The notes: generated by a model from the letters alone, not told the origin. Numbered from the stretch's first letter, positions 9,570 to 19,337 are shown. The stretch: DNA of 64,000 bases from Arthrobacter citreus (GCA_013200995.1 CP053688.1:310001-374000); one strand, 5' to 3'. Numbers and translations are program-made.

Positions 9570-10457
9570 ATGAACACTTTCAAGGAATTTATGGAGTATT
9601 CCAGTAGACTTGTTAATGAAGAAATGATTAAATCAATTGAGAGTTTAAAAGCCCCAGAGAGATTAAAAGAATCGATGTCTTATTCATTACAAGGTGGCGG
9701 GAAACGAATTAGACCTCTTTTACTTTTCGCGACTCTAGATGCATTTGGTAATGACCCAGTACTAGGGATTAAACCTGCATGTGCTTTGGAAATGATTCAT
9801 ACTTATTCATTAATTCATGATGATTTACCTTGTATGGATGATGATGATTTCCGAAGAGGAAAACCGACGAATCATAAAGTATTTGGTGAAGATCTTGCAG
9901 TATTAGCAGGTGATGGTTTACTGACATATGCATTCAAATTAATTACAGAAATGAATGACAATCAAGTATCTAATTCAGTGAAGCTACAATTGATTAGTGA
10001 ATTAGCAATTGCTGCTGGTCCTGAAGGGATGGTTGCTGGTCAGGTTGCAGATATGGAAGGTGAAAGTAAACAGCTTAGTGGTGAAGAATTGCAATATATC
10101 CATGAAAGAAAAACGGGTAAAATGCTAATGTATCCAGTTATCGCGGGTGCAATTATTTCAAAAGCTTCAGCTGAGCAATTATCACATCTAACACAATTTG
10201 CATATAAACTTGGCATAGCATTTCAAATACAAGATGACATTTTAGATGTAATTGGCGACGAAGAAGTTTTAGGAAAGCCTGTAGGTAGTGATATCGAAAA
10301 TGATAAAACGACATATGTGAAGCTATACACAGTCGAAGGGGCAAAAGAGAGACTGCATACTTTTATTACAGAAGCTAAACAACATGTTAGAGCATGTGGA
10401 ATTAAAGATGATTATCTAATCTCAATTTGTGATTTTGTCGGAAATCGCAGTTTTTAA
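9570..10457 (+). CDS. ispA: Polyprenyl (farnesyl) diphosphate synthase
   Basis: 295 residues (B. subtilis 296). It condenses DMAPP/GPP with IPP to make farnesyl diphosphate for undecaprenyl phosphate, menaquinone and heme side chains. The first aspartate-rich motif is in HDDLPCMDDDDFRRG (about residues 80-95). The second is IQDDILDVIGD (about 218-228), and GGGKRIRP is the IPP-binding segment. GAGGAGG directly upstream fixes ATG 9570 over the in-frame start inside xseB. It shares isoprenoid metabolism with the next gene, dxs. Confidence 0.95.
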   Translation: MNTFKEFMEYSSRLVNEEMIKSIESLKAPERLKESMSYSLQGGGKRIRPLLLFATLDAFGNDPVLGIKPACALEMIHTYSLIHDDLPCMDDDDFRRGKPTNHKVFGEDLAVLAGDGLLTYAFKLITEMNDNQVSNSVKLQLISELAIAAGPEGMVAGQVADMEGESKQLSGEELQYIHERKTGKMLMYPVIAGAIISKASAEQLSHLTQFAYKLGIAFQIQDDILDVIGDEEVLGKPVGSDIENDKTTYVKLYTVEGAKERLHTFITEAKQHVRACGIKDDYLISICDFVGNRSF

Positions 10458-10487
10458 CCTATAATTATGTAATGAAATGGCTGTCCA

Positions 10488-10604
10488 TTGAATAGATTTA
10501 TACATTTATGTATAATGTAGGTACTTTATAACAAATGCTAATGTTGTTAATCAAATATACAGAAATGTTTGCCGTTAACACATCTGTGCTAGCGGCTTTC
10601 TTTT
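10488..10604 (+). promoter_or_regulatory. Promoter followed by an early terminator: ispA-dxs leader or small RNA
   Basis: TTGAAT (10488-10493), a 17-base spacer and TATAAT (10511-10516) form a strong SigA promoter. Only about 55 bases after the expected start there is a hairpin (GCCGTTAACAC with GTGCTAGCGGC, 10571-10594) followed by TTTCTTTTC. The ~80-base transcript could be a regulated leader of dxs or an independent RNA. A 25-codon frame (ATG 10536) runs across the hairpin but has no ribosome site. I recognise no known riboswitch. The remaining 215 bases to dxs hold no clear second promoter. Confidence 0.55.
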
Positions 10605-10819
10605 CATTTTGATGGAAAATATCGATAATTTTAATCTATAAATATAAAAAACATTAAACAGTTTTTAATAAAAATGGTATTATGATACATGGTGTTAAGA
10701 GTAAGTCTTTTTGAAACTAGCGTTTAACTACAAGTATGGTAAAATCATTTTATAGATAAAATTACATAATAATGAATTATTTAAAGAGATTTAACATCTA
10801 GGAAGGTGAGTGATCCAAG

Positions 10820-12700
10820 ATGGATCTTACGACAATTGAAAATCCGAGTTTTTTAAAAAATAAAACGAACGGTGAGTTAGAAGTATTAAGTGAAGAAATT
10901 CGTAAATTTCTTATTCAGCAACTTTCTGAAACTGGTGGCCATATTGCACCAAATTTAGGGGTTGTAGAATTAACGATAGCATTACATAAAGTCTTTGATT
11001 CGCCTAAAGACAAATTTTTATGGGATGTAGGACATCAATCATATGTTCATAAAATACTAACTGGTCGAGCGAAGGAATTTACTACACTAAGACAATTTAA
11101 AGGATTATGTGGTTTTCCAAAGCGAAATGAAAGTGAACATGATGTATGGGAAACAGGGCATAGCTCGACTTCTCTATCTGCTGCGATGGGAATGGCTATT
11201 GCAAGAGATATTAAAAAAACTGGAGAGTATATTGTTCCAATCATCGGAGACGGTGCTTTAACAGGCGGTATGGCTCTAGAGGCGATGAACCATATTGGTC
11301 ATGAGCAAAAAGATGTCATTGTTATACTGAATGATAATGAAATGTCAATCGCACCTAACGTAGGTGCTTTACATAGCATTTTAGGTAGACTCCGAACAAC
11401 CGGGAAATATCGTTGGGCAAAAGGTGAACTTGAAGGTGTCATCAAAAAAATTCCAGGAATCGGCGATAAACTTTCAAGTACATCTAAGAAATTAAAAGAT
11501 AGCCTTAAATATTTAGTTACGCAAGGTATGTTTTTCGAGGAAATGGGCTTCACTTATTTTGGCCCAGTTGATGGACATAGTTATGAAGATTTATTTGAAA
11601 CGCTTGAATATGCAAAGAAAACTAAAGGTCCAGTATTAGTGCATGTTTTAACGAAAAAAGGAAAAGGGTATAAGCCTGCTGAAAGTGATGACATCGGAAC
11701 TTGGCATGGCACTGGTCCTTATAAAGTTGAATCAGGTAAGTTAATTAAGCCTAATCAAGCACCACCTGCGTGGAGTAAGCTTGTGAGCGATACGGTTTTA
11801 AAATTAGCTTTAAATGATGAGCGAATCGTTGCGCTTACACCTGCAATGCCAGTAGGGTCAAAATTGGAAAATTTCCAAGCGCTATTACCTGATCGAATTT
11901 TTGATGTCGGTATTGCTGAACAACATGCCGCAACTGTAGCAGCTGGTTTAGCGACACAGGGGATGAAGCCGTTTTTAGCGATTTACTCTACATTCCTACA
12001 AAGAGCATATGACCAAGTGCTACATGATATTTGTCGACAAAATTTAAATGTGTTTATTGGCATAGACCGTGCAGGGTTAGTTGGGGCAGATGGTGAAACA
12101 CACCAAGGTGTATTTGATATTGCATTCCTACGTCATATACCTAATTTAGTATTAATGATGCCTAAAGATGAAAATGAAGGCCAACACATGGTTAATACTG
12201 CCATTAAATATGATGATGGTCCTATTGCATTACGTTTCCCAAGAGGGAATGGAATCGGTGTACCAATGGATGAAGAGTTAAAAGAAATTCCAATAGGCTC
12301 ATGGGAAGTTTTAAGAGAAGGAACTGATGCCGTAATCCTAACATTTGGAACAACCATTAAAATGGCTCTAGATGCTGCGGATGAATTGGAAAAAGATAAT
12401 ATTTCTGTAAAAGTAGTAAACGCTAGGTTTATTAAACCGATGGATACTGCTATGTTAAGTGATATTTTTAAAGATGGAAAACCAATTTTAACAATCGAAG
12501 AAGCAGTCCTACAAGGTGGGTTTGGAAGTGCTGTCTTAGAATTTGCAAGCTCAAATAATTTTCAAAATGTCCGTGTAGAACGCATCGGTATACCTGATTT
12601 ATTTGTTGAGCATGGTGATGTTGATAAATTGCTTGAAGAAATTCATTTAACAAAAGATGAATCGGTTAAAAAAATCCGTGAAATGGTTTGTAATAAATAA
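10820..12700 (+). CDS. dxs: 1-deoxy-D-xylulose-5-phosphate synthase
   Basis: 626 residues, full length. A thiamine-diphosphate enzyme joining pyruvate and glyceraldehyde-3-phosphate, the first step of the MEP isoprenoid pathway. The catalytic His motif [11 protein letters not shown] is near residue 60. The ThDP/Mg signature runs from GDGALTGG to LNDNEMSI (about 141-172). The transketolase pyrimidine domain holds DVGIAEQHA (about 358) and the C-terminal domain follows. AAGGTGAG precedes ATG 10820. yqxC follows after 15 bases. Confidence 0.97.
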   Translation: MDLTTIENPSFLKNKTNGELEVLSEEIRKFLIQQLSETGGHIAPNLGVVELTIALHKVFDSPKDKFLWDVGHQSYVHKILTGRAKEFTTLRQFKGLCGFPKRNESEHDVWETGHSSTSLSAAMGMAIARDIKKTGEYIVPIIGDGALTGGMALEAMNHIGHEQKDVIVILNDNEMSIAPNVGALHSILGRLRTTGKYRWAKGELEGVIKKIPGIGDKLSSTSKKLKDSLKYLVTQGMFFEEMGFTYFGPVDGHSYEDLFETLEYAKKTKGPVLVHVLTKKGKGYKPAESDDIGTWHGTGPYKVESGKLIKPNQAPPAWSKLVSDTVLKLALNDERIVALTPAMPVGSKLENFQALLPDRIFDVGIAEQHAATVAAGLATQGMKPFLAIYSTFLQRAYDQVLHDICRQNLNVFIGIDRAGLVGADGETHQGVFDIAFLRHIPNLVLMMPKDENEGQHMVNTAIKYDDGPIALRFPRGNGIGVPMDEELKEIPIGSWEVLREGTDAVILTFGTTIKMALDAADELEKDNISVKVVNARFIKPMDTAMLSDIFKDGKPILTIEEAVLQGGFGSAVLEFASSNNFQNVRVERIGIPDLFVEHGDVDKLLEEIHLTKDESVKKIREMVCNK

Positions 12701-12715
12701 GAGGATGACATATAA

Positions 12716-13543
12716 ATGGCAAAAAAGGAACGAGTAGACGTACTCCTAGTAGATCGTGGTTTAATCGAAACACGCGAAAAAGCTAAACGAGCGATCATGG
12801 CAGGTCTTGTCTATACAAATGAACAAAGATTAGATAAGCCTGGAGAAAAGATTGATATTGAACTACCATTGCAAATTAAAGGTGAAGTAATGCCATATGT
12901 AAGTCGTGGTGGATTCAAATTAGAGAAAGCTTTAAACACATTTGATGTATCTGTGCAAGATAAAATTATGATTGATATCGGTTCTTCAACAGGTGGCTTT
13001 ACAGATTGTGCACTTCAAAATGGAGCGAAAAAATCATATGCACTTGATGTTGGATATAATCAACTTGCATGGAAATTAAGACAAGATGAACGCGTAATTG
13101 TTATGGAGAGAACAAATTTTAGGTATGTGAAACCAGAAGATTTAATCGAAGGACTACCGCAATTTGCTTCAATCGACGTGTCATTTATTTCATTGAGATT
13201 AATTTTACCAGTTCTAAAAACATTACTAGTACCTTCAAGTGATGTTGTCGCTTTAATCAAACCACAATTTGAAGCAGGTAGAGAACAAGTTGGTAAAAAA
13301 GGGATTGTACGCGAACCGAAAGTACATGAACAAGTAATCGAAATGATGGTCGACTTTTCACTACGTCAAGGATATGATATTAAAGCATTAACTTTCTCTC
13401 CTATAACAGGTGGAGATGGTAATATTGAATTCTTAATTCATCTTCATTGGGAAGGTTCAAAAGAAGTTGGAACGAGCGAACTAAAACGTTCTCCAATGGA
13501 AATTGTAAATGAAGCACATAGTGAATTGAAGAAGGCCAAATAA
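12716..13543 (+). CDS. yqxC: TlyA-family rRNA methyltransferase YqxC
   Basis: 275 residues. An N-terminal S4 RNA-binding domain (about 1-62, RVDVLLVDRGLIETREKAK) is followed by an FtsJ/RrmJ-type methyltransferase domain with the SAM loop MIDIGSSTGGFTDCAL (about 83-98). Relatives are 2'-O-methyltransferases of 16S/23S rRNA, sometimes labelled hemolysin A. The activity of the Bacillus protein is inferred. It is co-transcribed with dxs and followed by a terminator. Confidence 0.9.
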   Translation: MAKKERVDVLLVDRGLIETREKAKRAIMAGLVYTNEQRLDKPGEKIDIELPLQIKGEVMPYVSRGGFKLEKALNTFDVSVQDKIMIDIGSSTGGFTDCALQNGAKKSYALDVGYNQLAWKLRQDERVIVMERTNFRYVKPEDLIEGLPQFASIDVSFISLRLILPVLKTLLVPSSDVVALIKPQFEAGREQVGKKGIVREPKVHEQVIEMMVDFSLRQGYDIKALTFSPITGGDGNIEFLIHLHWEGSKEVGTSELKRSPMEIVNEAHSELKKAK

Positions 13544-13545
13544 TA

Positions 13546-13577
13546 AAAAGGAAACCTATTTGGTTTCCTTTTTCTCC
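13546..13577 (+). terminator. Terminator of dxs-yqxC
   Basis: Nine-bp stem AAGGAAACC / GGTTTCCTT with a 5-base loop, preceded by A residues and followed by TTTCTCCTTTTTT. Confidence 0.85.
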
Positions 13578-13740
13578 TTTTTTCCAAATGGAGATATCGG
13601 TAAAAATAGTATTTAATATTTAAATACTAAAAAATGCATTTTATGAAAACGTTTAAAAAAATATATACAATAACGAGTAAGTTAGATAAGATAATCTTAC
13701 ATAAGTAAGATATTTGTCGGAATTTGCAAAGAGGTGTATT

Positions 13741-14193
13741 ATGAATAAAGGTCAGCGTCATATAAAAATACGTGAAATTATCGCGAAAAATGAAGTCGAA
13801 ACACAAGATGAATTAGTACAATCATTACGAGATTTAGGTTTTAAAGTAACTCAAGCAACTATTTCTCGTGACATAAAAGAGCTACACCTAGTAAAAGTAC
13901 CATTATCAGATGGTCGATATAAATATAGCTTACCTGCGGATCAACGATTTAATCCATTACAAAAATTAAAAAGACTTTTAATTGATTCATTTATTAAAAT
14001 TGATAGTTCTAGTCATTTAATCGTAATGAAAACATTACCGGGTAATGCAAATGCTGTTGGTGCATTAATTGATCATTTAGATTGGGCTGAAATTATGGGT
14101 ACAATCTGTGGTGATGATACGATATTAATTATTTGTCGTACACCTGTAGATGCTGAGGATTTAAAAGAAAAATTTATTGACATGCTTCAATAG
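13741..14193 (+). CDS. ahrC: Arginine repressor ArgR/AhrC
   Basis: A 150-residue hexameric DNA-binding regulator. The N-terminal winged helix (1-70) contains [16 protein letters not shown]. The C-terminal oligomerisation and arginine-binding domain (about 80-150) contains [15 protein letters not shown] and CGDDTILII. It represses arginine synthesis and activates catabolism. AAAGAGGTG fixes ATG 13741; the in-frame upstream codon at 13714 has no ribosome site. A candidate arginine-transporter target lies at about 37480-41270. Palindromic sequence lies just upstream (13688-13711). recN follows. Confidence 0.95.
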   Translation: MNKGQRHIKIREIIAKNEVETQDELVQSLRDLGFKVTQATISRDIKELHLVKVPLSDGRYKYSLPADQRFNPLQKLKRLLIDSFIKIDSSSHLIVMKTLPGNANAVGALIDHLDWAEIMGTICGDDTILIICRTPVDAEDLKEKFIDMLQ

Positions 14194-14226
14194 GAGAATG
14201 GTTTTAAAAAAGAGGAGAGAAACTCA

Positions 14227-15957
14227 TTGTTATCTGAAATTATCATTAAAAATTTTGCAATCATTGAGGAAGTAGCCATTTCATTTGAAAAGGGTTTAAC
14301 TGTACTAAGTGGTGAAACAGGAGCTGGGAAGTCAATTATTATTGACGCCATCGGTCTATTACTTGGTGGTCGTGGGTCTGCAGAATTCGTAAGATATGAT
14401 ACTGATAAAGCAGAAATAGAAGGCTTATTTCATATCGAAAATGAGAATCATTTAATTTACGCTAGATGTAGAGAATTAGGTTTTGACATTGAAGATGAAA
14501 TGATTATATTAAAAAGAGATATTACTTCAACTGGAAAAAGTATTTGTCGCATCAATGGTAAGTTAGTGACAACTTCTATTTTAAAGGAAATTGGTGGTCT
14601 CTTGGTTGATATTCATGGACAACATGAGAGTCAAGATTTAATGGACCAAGAACATCATTTACCGATGTTACAGCAATATGATGAAAAAGCGATTCATCCT
14701 TTAGTTACTGAATATCAATCAATTTTTAATAACTATATGGCCCTAAAAAAACAGTTAAAGCAATTGACTGAAAATGAGCAACAAATGGCGCATAGATTAG
14801 ATTTAATCCAATTTCAACTATCAGAAATTCAAAATGCTAATTTACAGGAAAATGAAGATGATCAGCTGATGGAAGAAAGACTTAAAATTTCTAATTTTGA
14901 ACGCATTTATAAATCATTAGTAGAGGCATATCAAAGTTTATCACAGGATGGATCAGGTTTAGATTCAGTTCGATCAAGTATGTATTCTTTAGAATCTGTT
15001 ACAAATATTGATAATGATATTAAGGAAATGCATGAGGGTATTAGTAGTAGTTATTATTTATTAGAAGATATATCTTATCGATTACGTGATTCCATTGAAC
15101 AAATGGAATATGATCCAAATAGACTGAATGAAATTGAAACACGTTTAAGCGAAATCTCTACTCTTAAAAAGAAGTATGGACATAGCGTTGCAGACATCTT
15201 ACAATACGCTGAAGGTATCGAACAAGAGTTAGATACGATCCAACATAAAGATAAGCATATAGAGAAGCTAGAAAAAGAACTAGATCAAGTAACGGATAAA
15301 CTAATCGAAGCCGCAAAATTACTTTCAAATAAACGTAAAGAATTAGCAATTAAATTAACAGCTGATATACATAAAGAATTAAAAGAGCTTTATATGGATA
15401 AAACGACCTTTGAAATTATGTTTGAAGTAGAAGAAGGTCAAGAAACAGATCCATTATTAGGTGATAAACATGTAAAGTTTAAAAAAGATGGATTTGATTT
15501 TGTCGAATTTTATATATCGACAAATCCAGGTGAGCCTTTAAAGCCGTTAGCTAAAGTTGCATCAGGCGGAGAGCTATCAAGAATGTTCCTTGCTTTAAAG
15601 AGTATATTTACTAAGCACCAAGGAATTACGTCAATTATTTTTGATGAAGTTGATACAGGTGTTAGTGGAAGAGTAGCGCAAGCGATAGCGGAAAAAATAC
15701 ATAAGGTATCGATTAATTCTCAAGTACTTTGTATTACCCACTTACCTCAAGTTGCGTCTATGGCAGATACTCATTTATTTATAGCGAAGTTAATTGATGG
15801 CAACCGAACAAAAACTTCTGTTACGCCGTTACGAAATGATCAAAAAATTAATGAAATCGCAAGAATGATTGCTGGAGTAGAAATTACAGACGTTACGATT
15901 CAGCATGCTAAAGAATTGATTGAACAAGCAACTTCAACAAAATTTCAAGCTCAATAA
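14227..15957 (+). CDS. recN: DNA repair protein RecN
   Basis: 576 residues, identical in length to B. subtilis RecN. An SMC-like ATPase recruited early to double-strand breaks. Walker A GETGAGKS is at residues 29-36, and long coiled-coil arms run through about residues 150-390. The ABC signature SGGELSRM and Walker B IIFDEVDTGVSG lie near 445-480. Translation starts at TTG 14227, 7 bases after GAGGAGA. It follows ahrC by 33 bases. Confidence 0.96.
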   Translation: MLSEIIIKNFAIIEEVAISFEKGLTVLSGETGAGKSIIIDAIGLLLGGRGSAEFVRYDTDKAEIEGLFHIENENHLIYARCRELGFDIEDEMIILKRDITSTGKSICRINGKLVTTSILKEIGGLLVDIHGQHESQDLMDQEHHLPMLQQYDEKAIHPLVTEYQSIFNNYMALKKQLKQLTENEQQMAHRLDLIQFQLSEIQNANLQENEDDQLMEERLKISNFERIYKSLVEAYQSLSQDGSGLDSVRSSMYSLESVTNIDNDIKEMHEGISSSYYLLEDISYRLRDSIEQMEYDPNRLNEIETRLSEISTLKKKYGHSVADILQYAEGIEQELDTIQHKDKHIEKLEKELDQVTDKLIEAAKLLSNKRKELAIKLTADIHKELKELYMDKTTFEIMFEVEEGQETDPLLGDKHVKFKKDGFDFVEFYISTNPGEPLKPLAKVASGGELSRMFLALKSIFTKHQGITSIIFDEVDTGVSGRVAQAIAEKIHKVSINSQVLCITHLPQVASMADTHLFIAKLIDGNRTKTSVTPLRNDQKINEIARMIAGVEITDVTIQHAKELIEQATSTKFQAQ

Positions 15958-15960
15958 TAT

Positions 15961-16019
15961 AAGAGAATTTTTAATGATAGAAGTTTTTTTGCTATTCATT
16001 AAATATTCTCTTTTTTTTG
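15961..16019 (+). terminator. Terminator after recN
   Basis: A long imperfect hairpin pairs AAGAGAATTTTTAATGA with TTCATTAAATATTCTCTT around a 17-base loop, followed by an 8-base T tract. Confidence 0.8.
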
Positions 16020-16199
16020 TGGGAATTATTGATAAATTAGTAATTGGAAAATGCTAAATGAAACATACTAATACAACATTATACGAGAAAGTATCTATCA
16101 TAATTTTACAATCATATTTTGCTTTTACAAAGCTAACATTAACTACATAGCCGCGAATTAAAAAAAATGAAATTTGGCGCTAAGGAGAGTGATTCGCTT

Positions 16200-17375
16200 G
16201 TGAAAAAGGTAAATGTTCATCGAATAATAAAAATTCTTCTCCTTTTATTTATAGTTGGTATTGGCGTGTTTAATATAAATCAAAAAAATGTATTTTCATC
16301 TACCATAAATAAAGATCAACAAAGCGAAATCGTAAATGTTGCTTTAGGTATGAATGAATTACCAAGCAAAAAGGTGGATGTAAAAGTATTAAACCATTTA
16401 AGAATAATACCAGGAGGACAATCAATAGGAGTAAAACTTAATTCAGTAGGTGTCTTAGTCGTTGGGCACCATTTAGTAAATACGAGCTCAGGACAAAAGT
16501 CTCCAGGTGAAATTGCAGGTATTAAGGTTGGAGATATGATAATAAAAATGAATGGTAAACAAATCGAAAAAATGTCGGATGTACTACCATTTATTCAAAA
16601 AGCCGGGAAGTACGGAAAACCGATTAAAATCACTGTAAAACGTGAAGGGAAGTATTATACTAAAATGCTACAACCTATTCGTGATCAAGGCCGTGACAGC
16701 TATAGAATAGGCTTGTATATAAGAGATTCAGCTTCTGGTATTGGTACGATGACATTTATTGAACCAAATTCATTAAAATATGGCGCATTAGGACATGTCA
16801 TCTCAGACAGCGATACAAGAAAGGCTATAGAAGTAGAAGACGGGCATATAGTCTATTCTACTGTTACAGCTATTGAAAAAGGCTCAGATGGTTCCCCAGG
16901 AGAAAAAATTGCACATTTTGCTCTAGATCGCGGAACTATTGGCAATATCACATCTAATAGTCCCTTTGGAATATTCGGTAAAGTTAATAGTACAATTGAC
17001 AATGGGATTATGTCTCAACCTTTACCGATTGCATTATCAAATGAAGTGAAAAAAGGTCCTGCTAAAATACTTACTGTTATACATGATAATAAAGTTGAAG
17101 CATTTGACATAGAAATCGTGAGCAGTATCCAACAAAAATTTCCATCTACAAAAGGGATTATTTTAAAGGTAACTGATAAGCGTTTACTTAAAGAAACCGG
17201 TGGAATCGTACAAGGCATGAGCGGCTCACCAATCATTCAAAACGGTAAATTAATTGGTGCAGTTACACATGTTTTTGTAAATGATTCAACGAGTGGATAT
17301 GGAGTTCATATTGAATGGATGCTTGATGAAGCAAAAGTCCCAATATATGATTATCAAAATAAAAAAGCATCTTGA
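16200..17375 (+). CDS. spoIVB: SpoIVB serine peptidase (signal for pro-SigK processing)
   Basis: 391 residues from GTG 16200. An in-frame ATG at 16167 precedes the ribosome site AAGGAGAG (16182-16189), so the GTG is the likelier start. An N-terminal membrane anchor (about residues 8-27), a PDZ domain (about 80-160) and the S55 peptidase domain are present. The catalytic His is in GALGHVISD and the catalytic Ser in GMSGSPII. Secreted from the forespore, it cleaves SpoIVFA and so starts SigK activation. A CATACTA word at 16064 could belong to a forespore-sigma promoter, but the -35 is poor. Confidence 0.93.
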   Translation: MKKVNVHRIIKILLLLFIVGIGVFNINQKNVFSSTINKDQQSEIVNVALGMNELPSKKVDVKVLNHLRIIPGGQSIGVKLNSVGVLVVGHHLVNTSSGQKSPGEIAGIKVGDMIIKMNGKQIEKMSDVLPFIQKAGKYGKPIKITVKREGKYYTKMLQPIRDQGRDSYRIGLYIRDSASGIGTMTFIEPNSLKYGALGHVISDSDTRKAIEVEDGHIVYSTVTAIEKGSDGSPGEKIAHFALDRGTIGNITSNSPFGIFGKVNSTIDNGIMSQPLPIALSNEVKKGPAKILTVIHDNKVEAFDIEIVSSIQQKFPSTKGIILKVTDKRLLKETGGIVQGMSGSPIIQNGKLIGAVTHVFVNDSTSGYGVHIEWMLDEAKVPIYDYQNKKAS

Positions 17376-17379
17376 AGTA

Positions 17380-17415
17380 AAATACACCTACTAAATTTAG
17401 TAGGTGTATTTTTTG
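17380..17415 (+). terminator. Terminator of spoIVB
   Basis: A perfect 30-base palindrome (AATACACCTACTAAA and its complement) directly after the stop, followed by TTTTTTG. Confidence 0.92.
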
Positions 17416-17589
17416 AAATTAGATTGAATATGGAAAAAAATGGTTATATACTAGTAAGAAGAACGAGTTGATTAAAAAATTATTAATATAAAAAATAGTT
17501 GAGAATAAAGAATATTTTAAGACTTTGTAAATTTTTATTAAAAATTATAAATTTACATACTATTTCATTTTTTATATAATGAATTATAT

Positions 17590-17724
17590 GATAATTCGAC
17601 TTAATACATAGTTGTTTTTATTGCTATCGTCGAATGCTAGAAGAAAATGAAGAAAACTATCTATATTAATAAAAATATTCAGAATTTATAATAAAAACAG
17701 GAAATAAATTTTTATTGTCGAAAT
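17590..17724 (+). promoter_or_regulatory. spo0A control region: SigH-type promoter overlapping a 0A box
   Basis: AGGAAAT (17699-17705) and GAAAT (17720-17724), separated by 14 bases with a purine at the conserved position, fit the SigH consensus. The word TTGTCGAA (17715-17722), a Spo0A-binding 0A box, overlaps the -10. Two further box-like words lie upstream: CGTCGAA (17628-17634) and, in reverse orientation, TTCGAC (17595-17600). This arrangement recalls the B. subtilis spo0A sporulation promoter. The rest of the 360-base gap from spoIVB is AT-rich and without a gene. Confidence 0.6.
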
Positions 17725-17776
17725 TATCGGTAATAAGTAATGTAATTCACTATAGAGGATGTAGGGAGGAACGGGC

Positions 17777-18565
17777 GTGGAGAAAATTAAAGTATTATTG
17801 GTTGATGATAATAAAGAACTTGTTATCATGTTGGAGAACTACATTAACGCACAGACTGATATGGAAGTGGTTGGAGTTGCGTTTAATGGACAAGATTGCT
17901 TACCTCTAGTGAAAGACAAAAAGCCAGATGTATTAGTATTAGATATTATTATGCCTCATTTAGACGGTTTAGCAGTTTTAGATCGCTTACGTACTGGCTT
18001 AGTTGAGAAAATTCCAAACGTAATAATGTTAACTGCTTTTGGTCAAGAGGATGTAACTAAAAAAGCGGTTGATCTTGGAGCGTCATACTTTATCTTGAAA
18101 CCATTTGATATGGAGCATTTAATCAGCAACATTCGTCAAGTAGTTGGAAAAGGTAGCTCAATTACTAAACGAAATGCCCCATCGCTTGTTTCAAATTACG
18201 AAAGTAAGCCACGCAACTTAGATGCAAGTATCACTAGTATCATTCATGAAATTGGTGTACCTGCTCATATTAAAGGTTATATGTACTTACGAGAAGCAAT
18301 TTCAATGGTATACAATGATATTGAACTACTAGGTTCAATTACAAAAGTATTATATCCAGATATTGCTAAGAAATTTAATACAACTGCTAGCCGAGTTGAG
18401 CGTGCGATTCGACATGCGATTGAAGTAGCATGGAGCCGTGGAAATATCGATAGTATTTCTACATTATTCGGTTACACAATTTCGATGTCAAAAGCAAAAC
18501 CAACAAATTCAGAATTTATTGCAATGGTAGCAGACAAATTGCGCCTAGAACATAAAGCATCATAA
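17777..18565 (+). CDS. spo0A: Sporulation master response regulator Spo0A
   Basis: 262 residues. The receiver domain (1-120) carries acidic residues D10 and D11, phospho-acceptor D56 in VLDIIMP, the TAF switch motif and the LKP lysine. The effector domain (about 145-262) contains the DNA-recognition helix region around [20 protein letters not shown], the Spo0A signature. Phosphorylated by the phosphorelay, it switches cells into sporulation. GTG start after GGGAGG, as in B. subtilis. spoIVB-spo0A adjacency is conserved. Confidence 0.98.
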   Translation: MEKIKVLLVDDNKELVIMLENYINAQTDMEVVGVAFNGQDCLPLVKDKKPDVLVLDIIMPHLDGLAVLDRLRTGLVEKIPNVIMLTAFGQEDVTKKAVDLGASYFILKPFDMEHLISNIRQVVGKGSSITKRNAPSLVSNYESKPRNLDASITSIIHEIGVPAHIKGYMYLREAISMVYNDIELLGSITKVLYPDIAKKFNTTASRVERAIRHAIEVAWSRGNIDSISTLFGYTISMSKAKPTNSEFIAMVADKLRLEHKAS

Positions 18566-18703
18566 GTTAATTTTTAAGTACAAATTGTCCAAGAAAATTT
18601 CAATTCCGATAAACTTCTAACAGTGATCCCACAGACTTATTCTCTAAGCGAATAACTTCTTATGAGATCTTCGGTATTTTTTCGCATTAGCAATTATTAT
18701 TAG

Positions 18704-18752
18704 AAAGGGGCTGTCCACAAGTCAGGTTAACTGGCACGTGGGCAGCCCCTTT
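18704..18752 (+). terminator. Strong hairpin, probable terminator after spo0A
   Basis: A perfect 15-bp stem (AAAGGGGCTGTCCAC with its complement at 18738-18752) around a 19-base loop that can itself pair. It lies 138 bases after the spo0A stop. The T tract is weak (CCCCTTTAATC), so it may also be a bidirectional or processing structure. Confidence 0.6.
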
Positions 18753-18849
18753 AATCATTCAATGTATTATTGATTTGTTAACGTATTTTTTAGTACATTG
18801 CTTTCAATATGAAAAGGGGTATGCAGATCATTATTTCAGCAGATTTCTA

Positions 18850-18965
18850 TCCATTTTTAATTTAATTGCAATATTCTCACCTAATTGCAGTTCGTATTTA
18901 TTTGCAGTTAACCTTAATTAAATCAGAGTCTCCCCAAATTCCATTTATTAAACGATTTGCAATTC
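18850..18965 (-). repeat. Decayed GCAATTAAA/GCAAATAAA repeat, reverse orientation
   Basis: Read on the minus strand, this stretch shows GCAAAT, GCAAATAAA, GCAATTAGG and GCAATTAAA words at intervals, plus GGGGAGACTCTGATTTAA. That last word resembles the GGAGACCGAAACTGAAATTAAA core of the 80-bp array at 4931-5190. I infer a degenerate second member of the same family. Confidence 0.5.
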
Positions 18966-19019
18966 GCATTTCTCTACTACGCTAATTTTAGATGCAACTT
19001 CTTTTAAATTAAAATTAGA

Positions 19020-19276
19020 TTGTACATTTTTTTGTAGTGTGCTATAATATTTATTGTGCCACTGAAACATTAAGAAAAACGATATTATTACTACGGAAAT
19101 TTGGAAGAAAATTGGACGTATTCCATGACGCGTTAGCTATTTCAACCTTGTTTTAAATTTAGTAGTAGTGTCTGTTAGTGAAGATTGTTGTGAAACAAGC
19201 TGCCTAATGGAACGGCCCTGGAGCCGAATTGCGAAAGAGAGGTAGGGCTTTCGCCAATAGACAACAATTTTTAATT
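19020..19276 (+). ncRNA. Candidate orphan structured RNA with own promoter and terminator
   Basis: TTGTAC (19020-19025), a 17-base spacer and TATAAT (19043-19048) make a near-consensus SigA promoter. The predicted transcript begins near 19055. It contains a stem TATTACTAC/GTAGTAGTG, a hairpin ATTGCGAAAG with CTTTCGC(C)AAT, and an ATTGTTGT...ACAACAAT closing stem followed by TTTTTAATT near 19268. That makes an RNA of about 215 bases without a reading frame. No plus-strand gene follows within 1.4 kb, so a leader is unlikely. I could not match it to 6S, tmRNA, RNase P, SRP or a riboswitch class by eye. Confidence 0.5.
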
Positions 19277-19299
19277 ATAATTAACTAACATATATAAAT

Positions 19300-19337
19300 A
19301 AAGGCTAGTCGTATACGTTGTACGAATAGCCTTTTTC
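19300..19337 (+). terminator. Second terminator downstream of the candidate RNA
   Basis: Stem AAAGGCTA-g-TCGTA / TACGA-a-TAGCCTTT with a short loop, followed by TTCC on the plus strand. It lies about 25 bases after the first terminator-like structure and backs it up. Confidence 0.7.

Noticed and set aside
10536..10613. 25-codon leader peptide in the ispA-dxs gap
   Set aside because: No ribosome site precedes the ATG; kept only as a remark in the leader entry.
18704..18752. Possible end of an insertion sequence (GGGGCTGTCC word)
   Set aside because: No transposase remnant or target duplication is seen, and the structure is explained by a simple hairpin.
19050..19070. GCCACTG word suggesting a cobalamin riboswitch
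   Set aside because: The other conserved cobalamin-riboswitch parts are missing and no B12-related gene follows.
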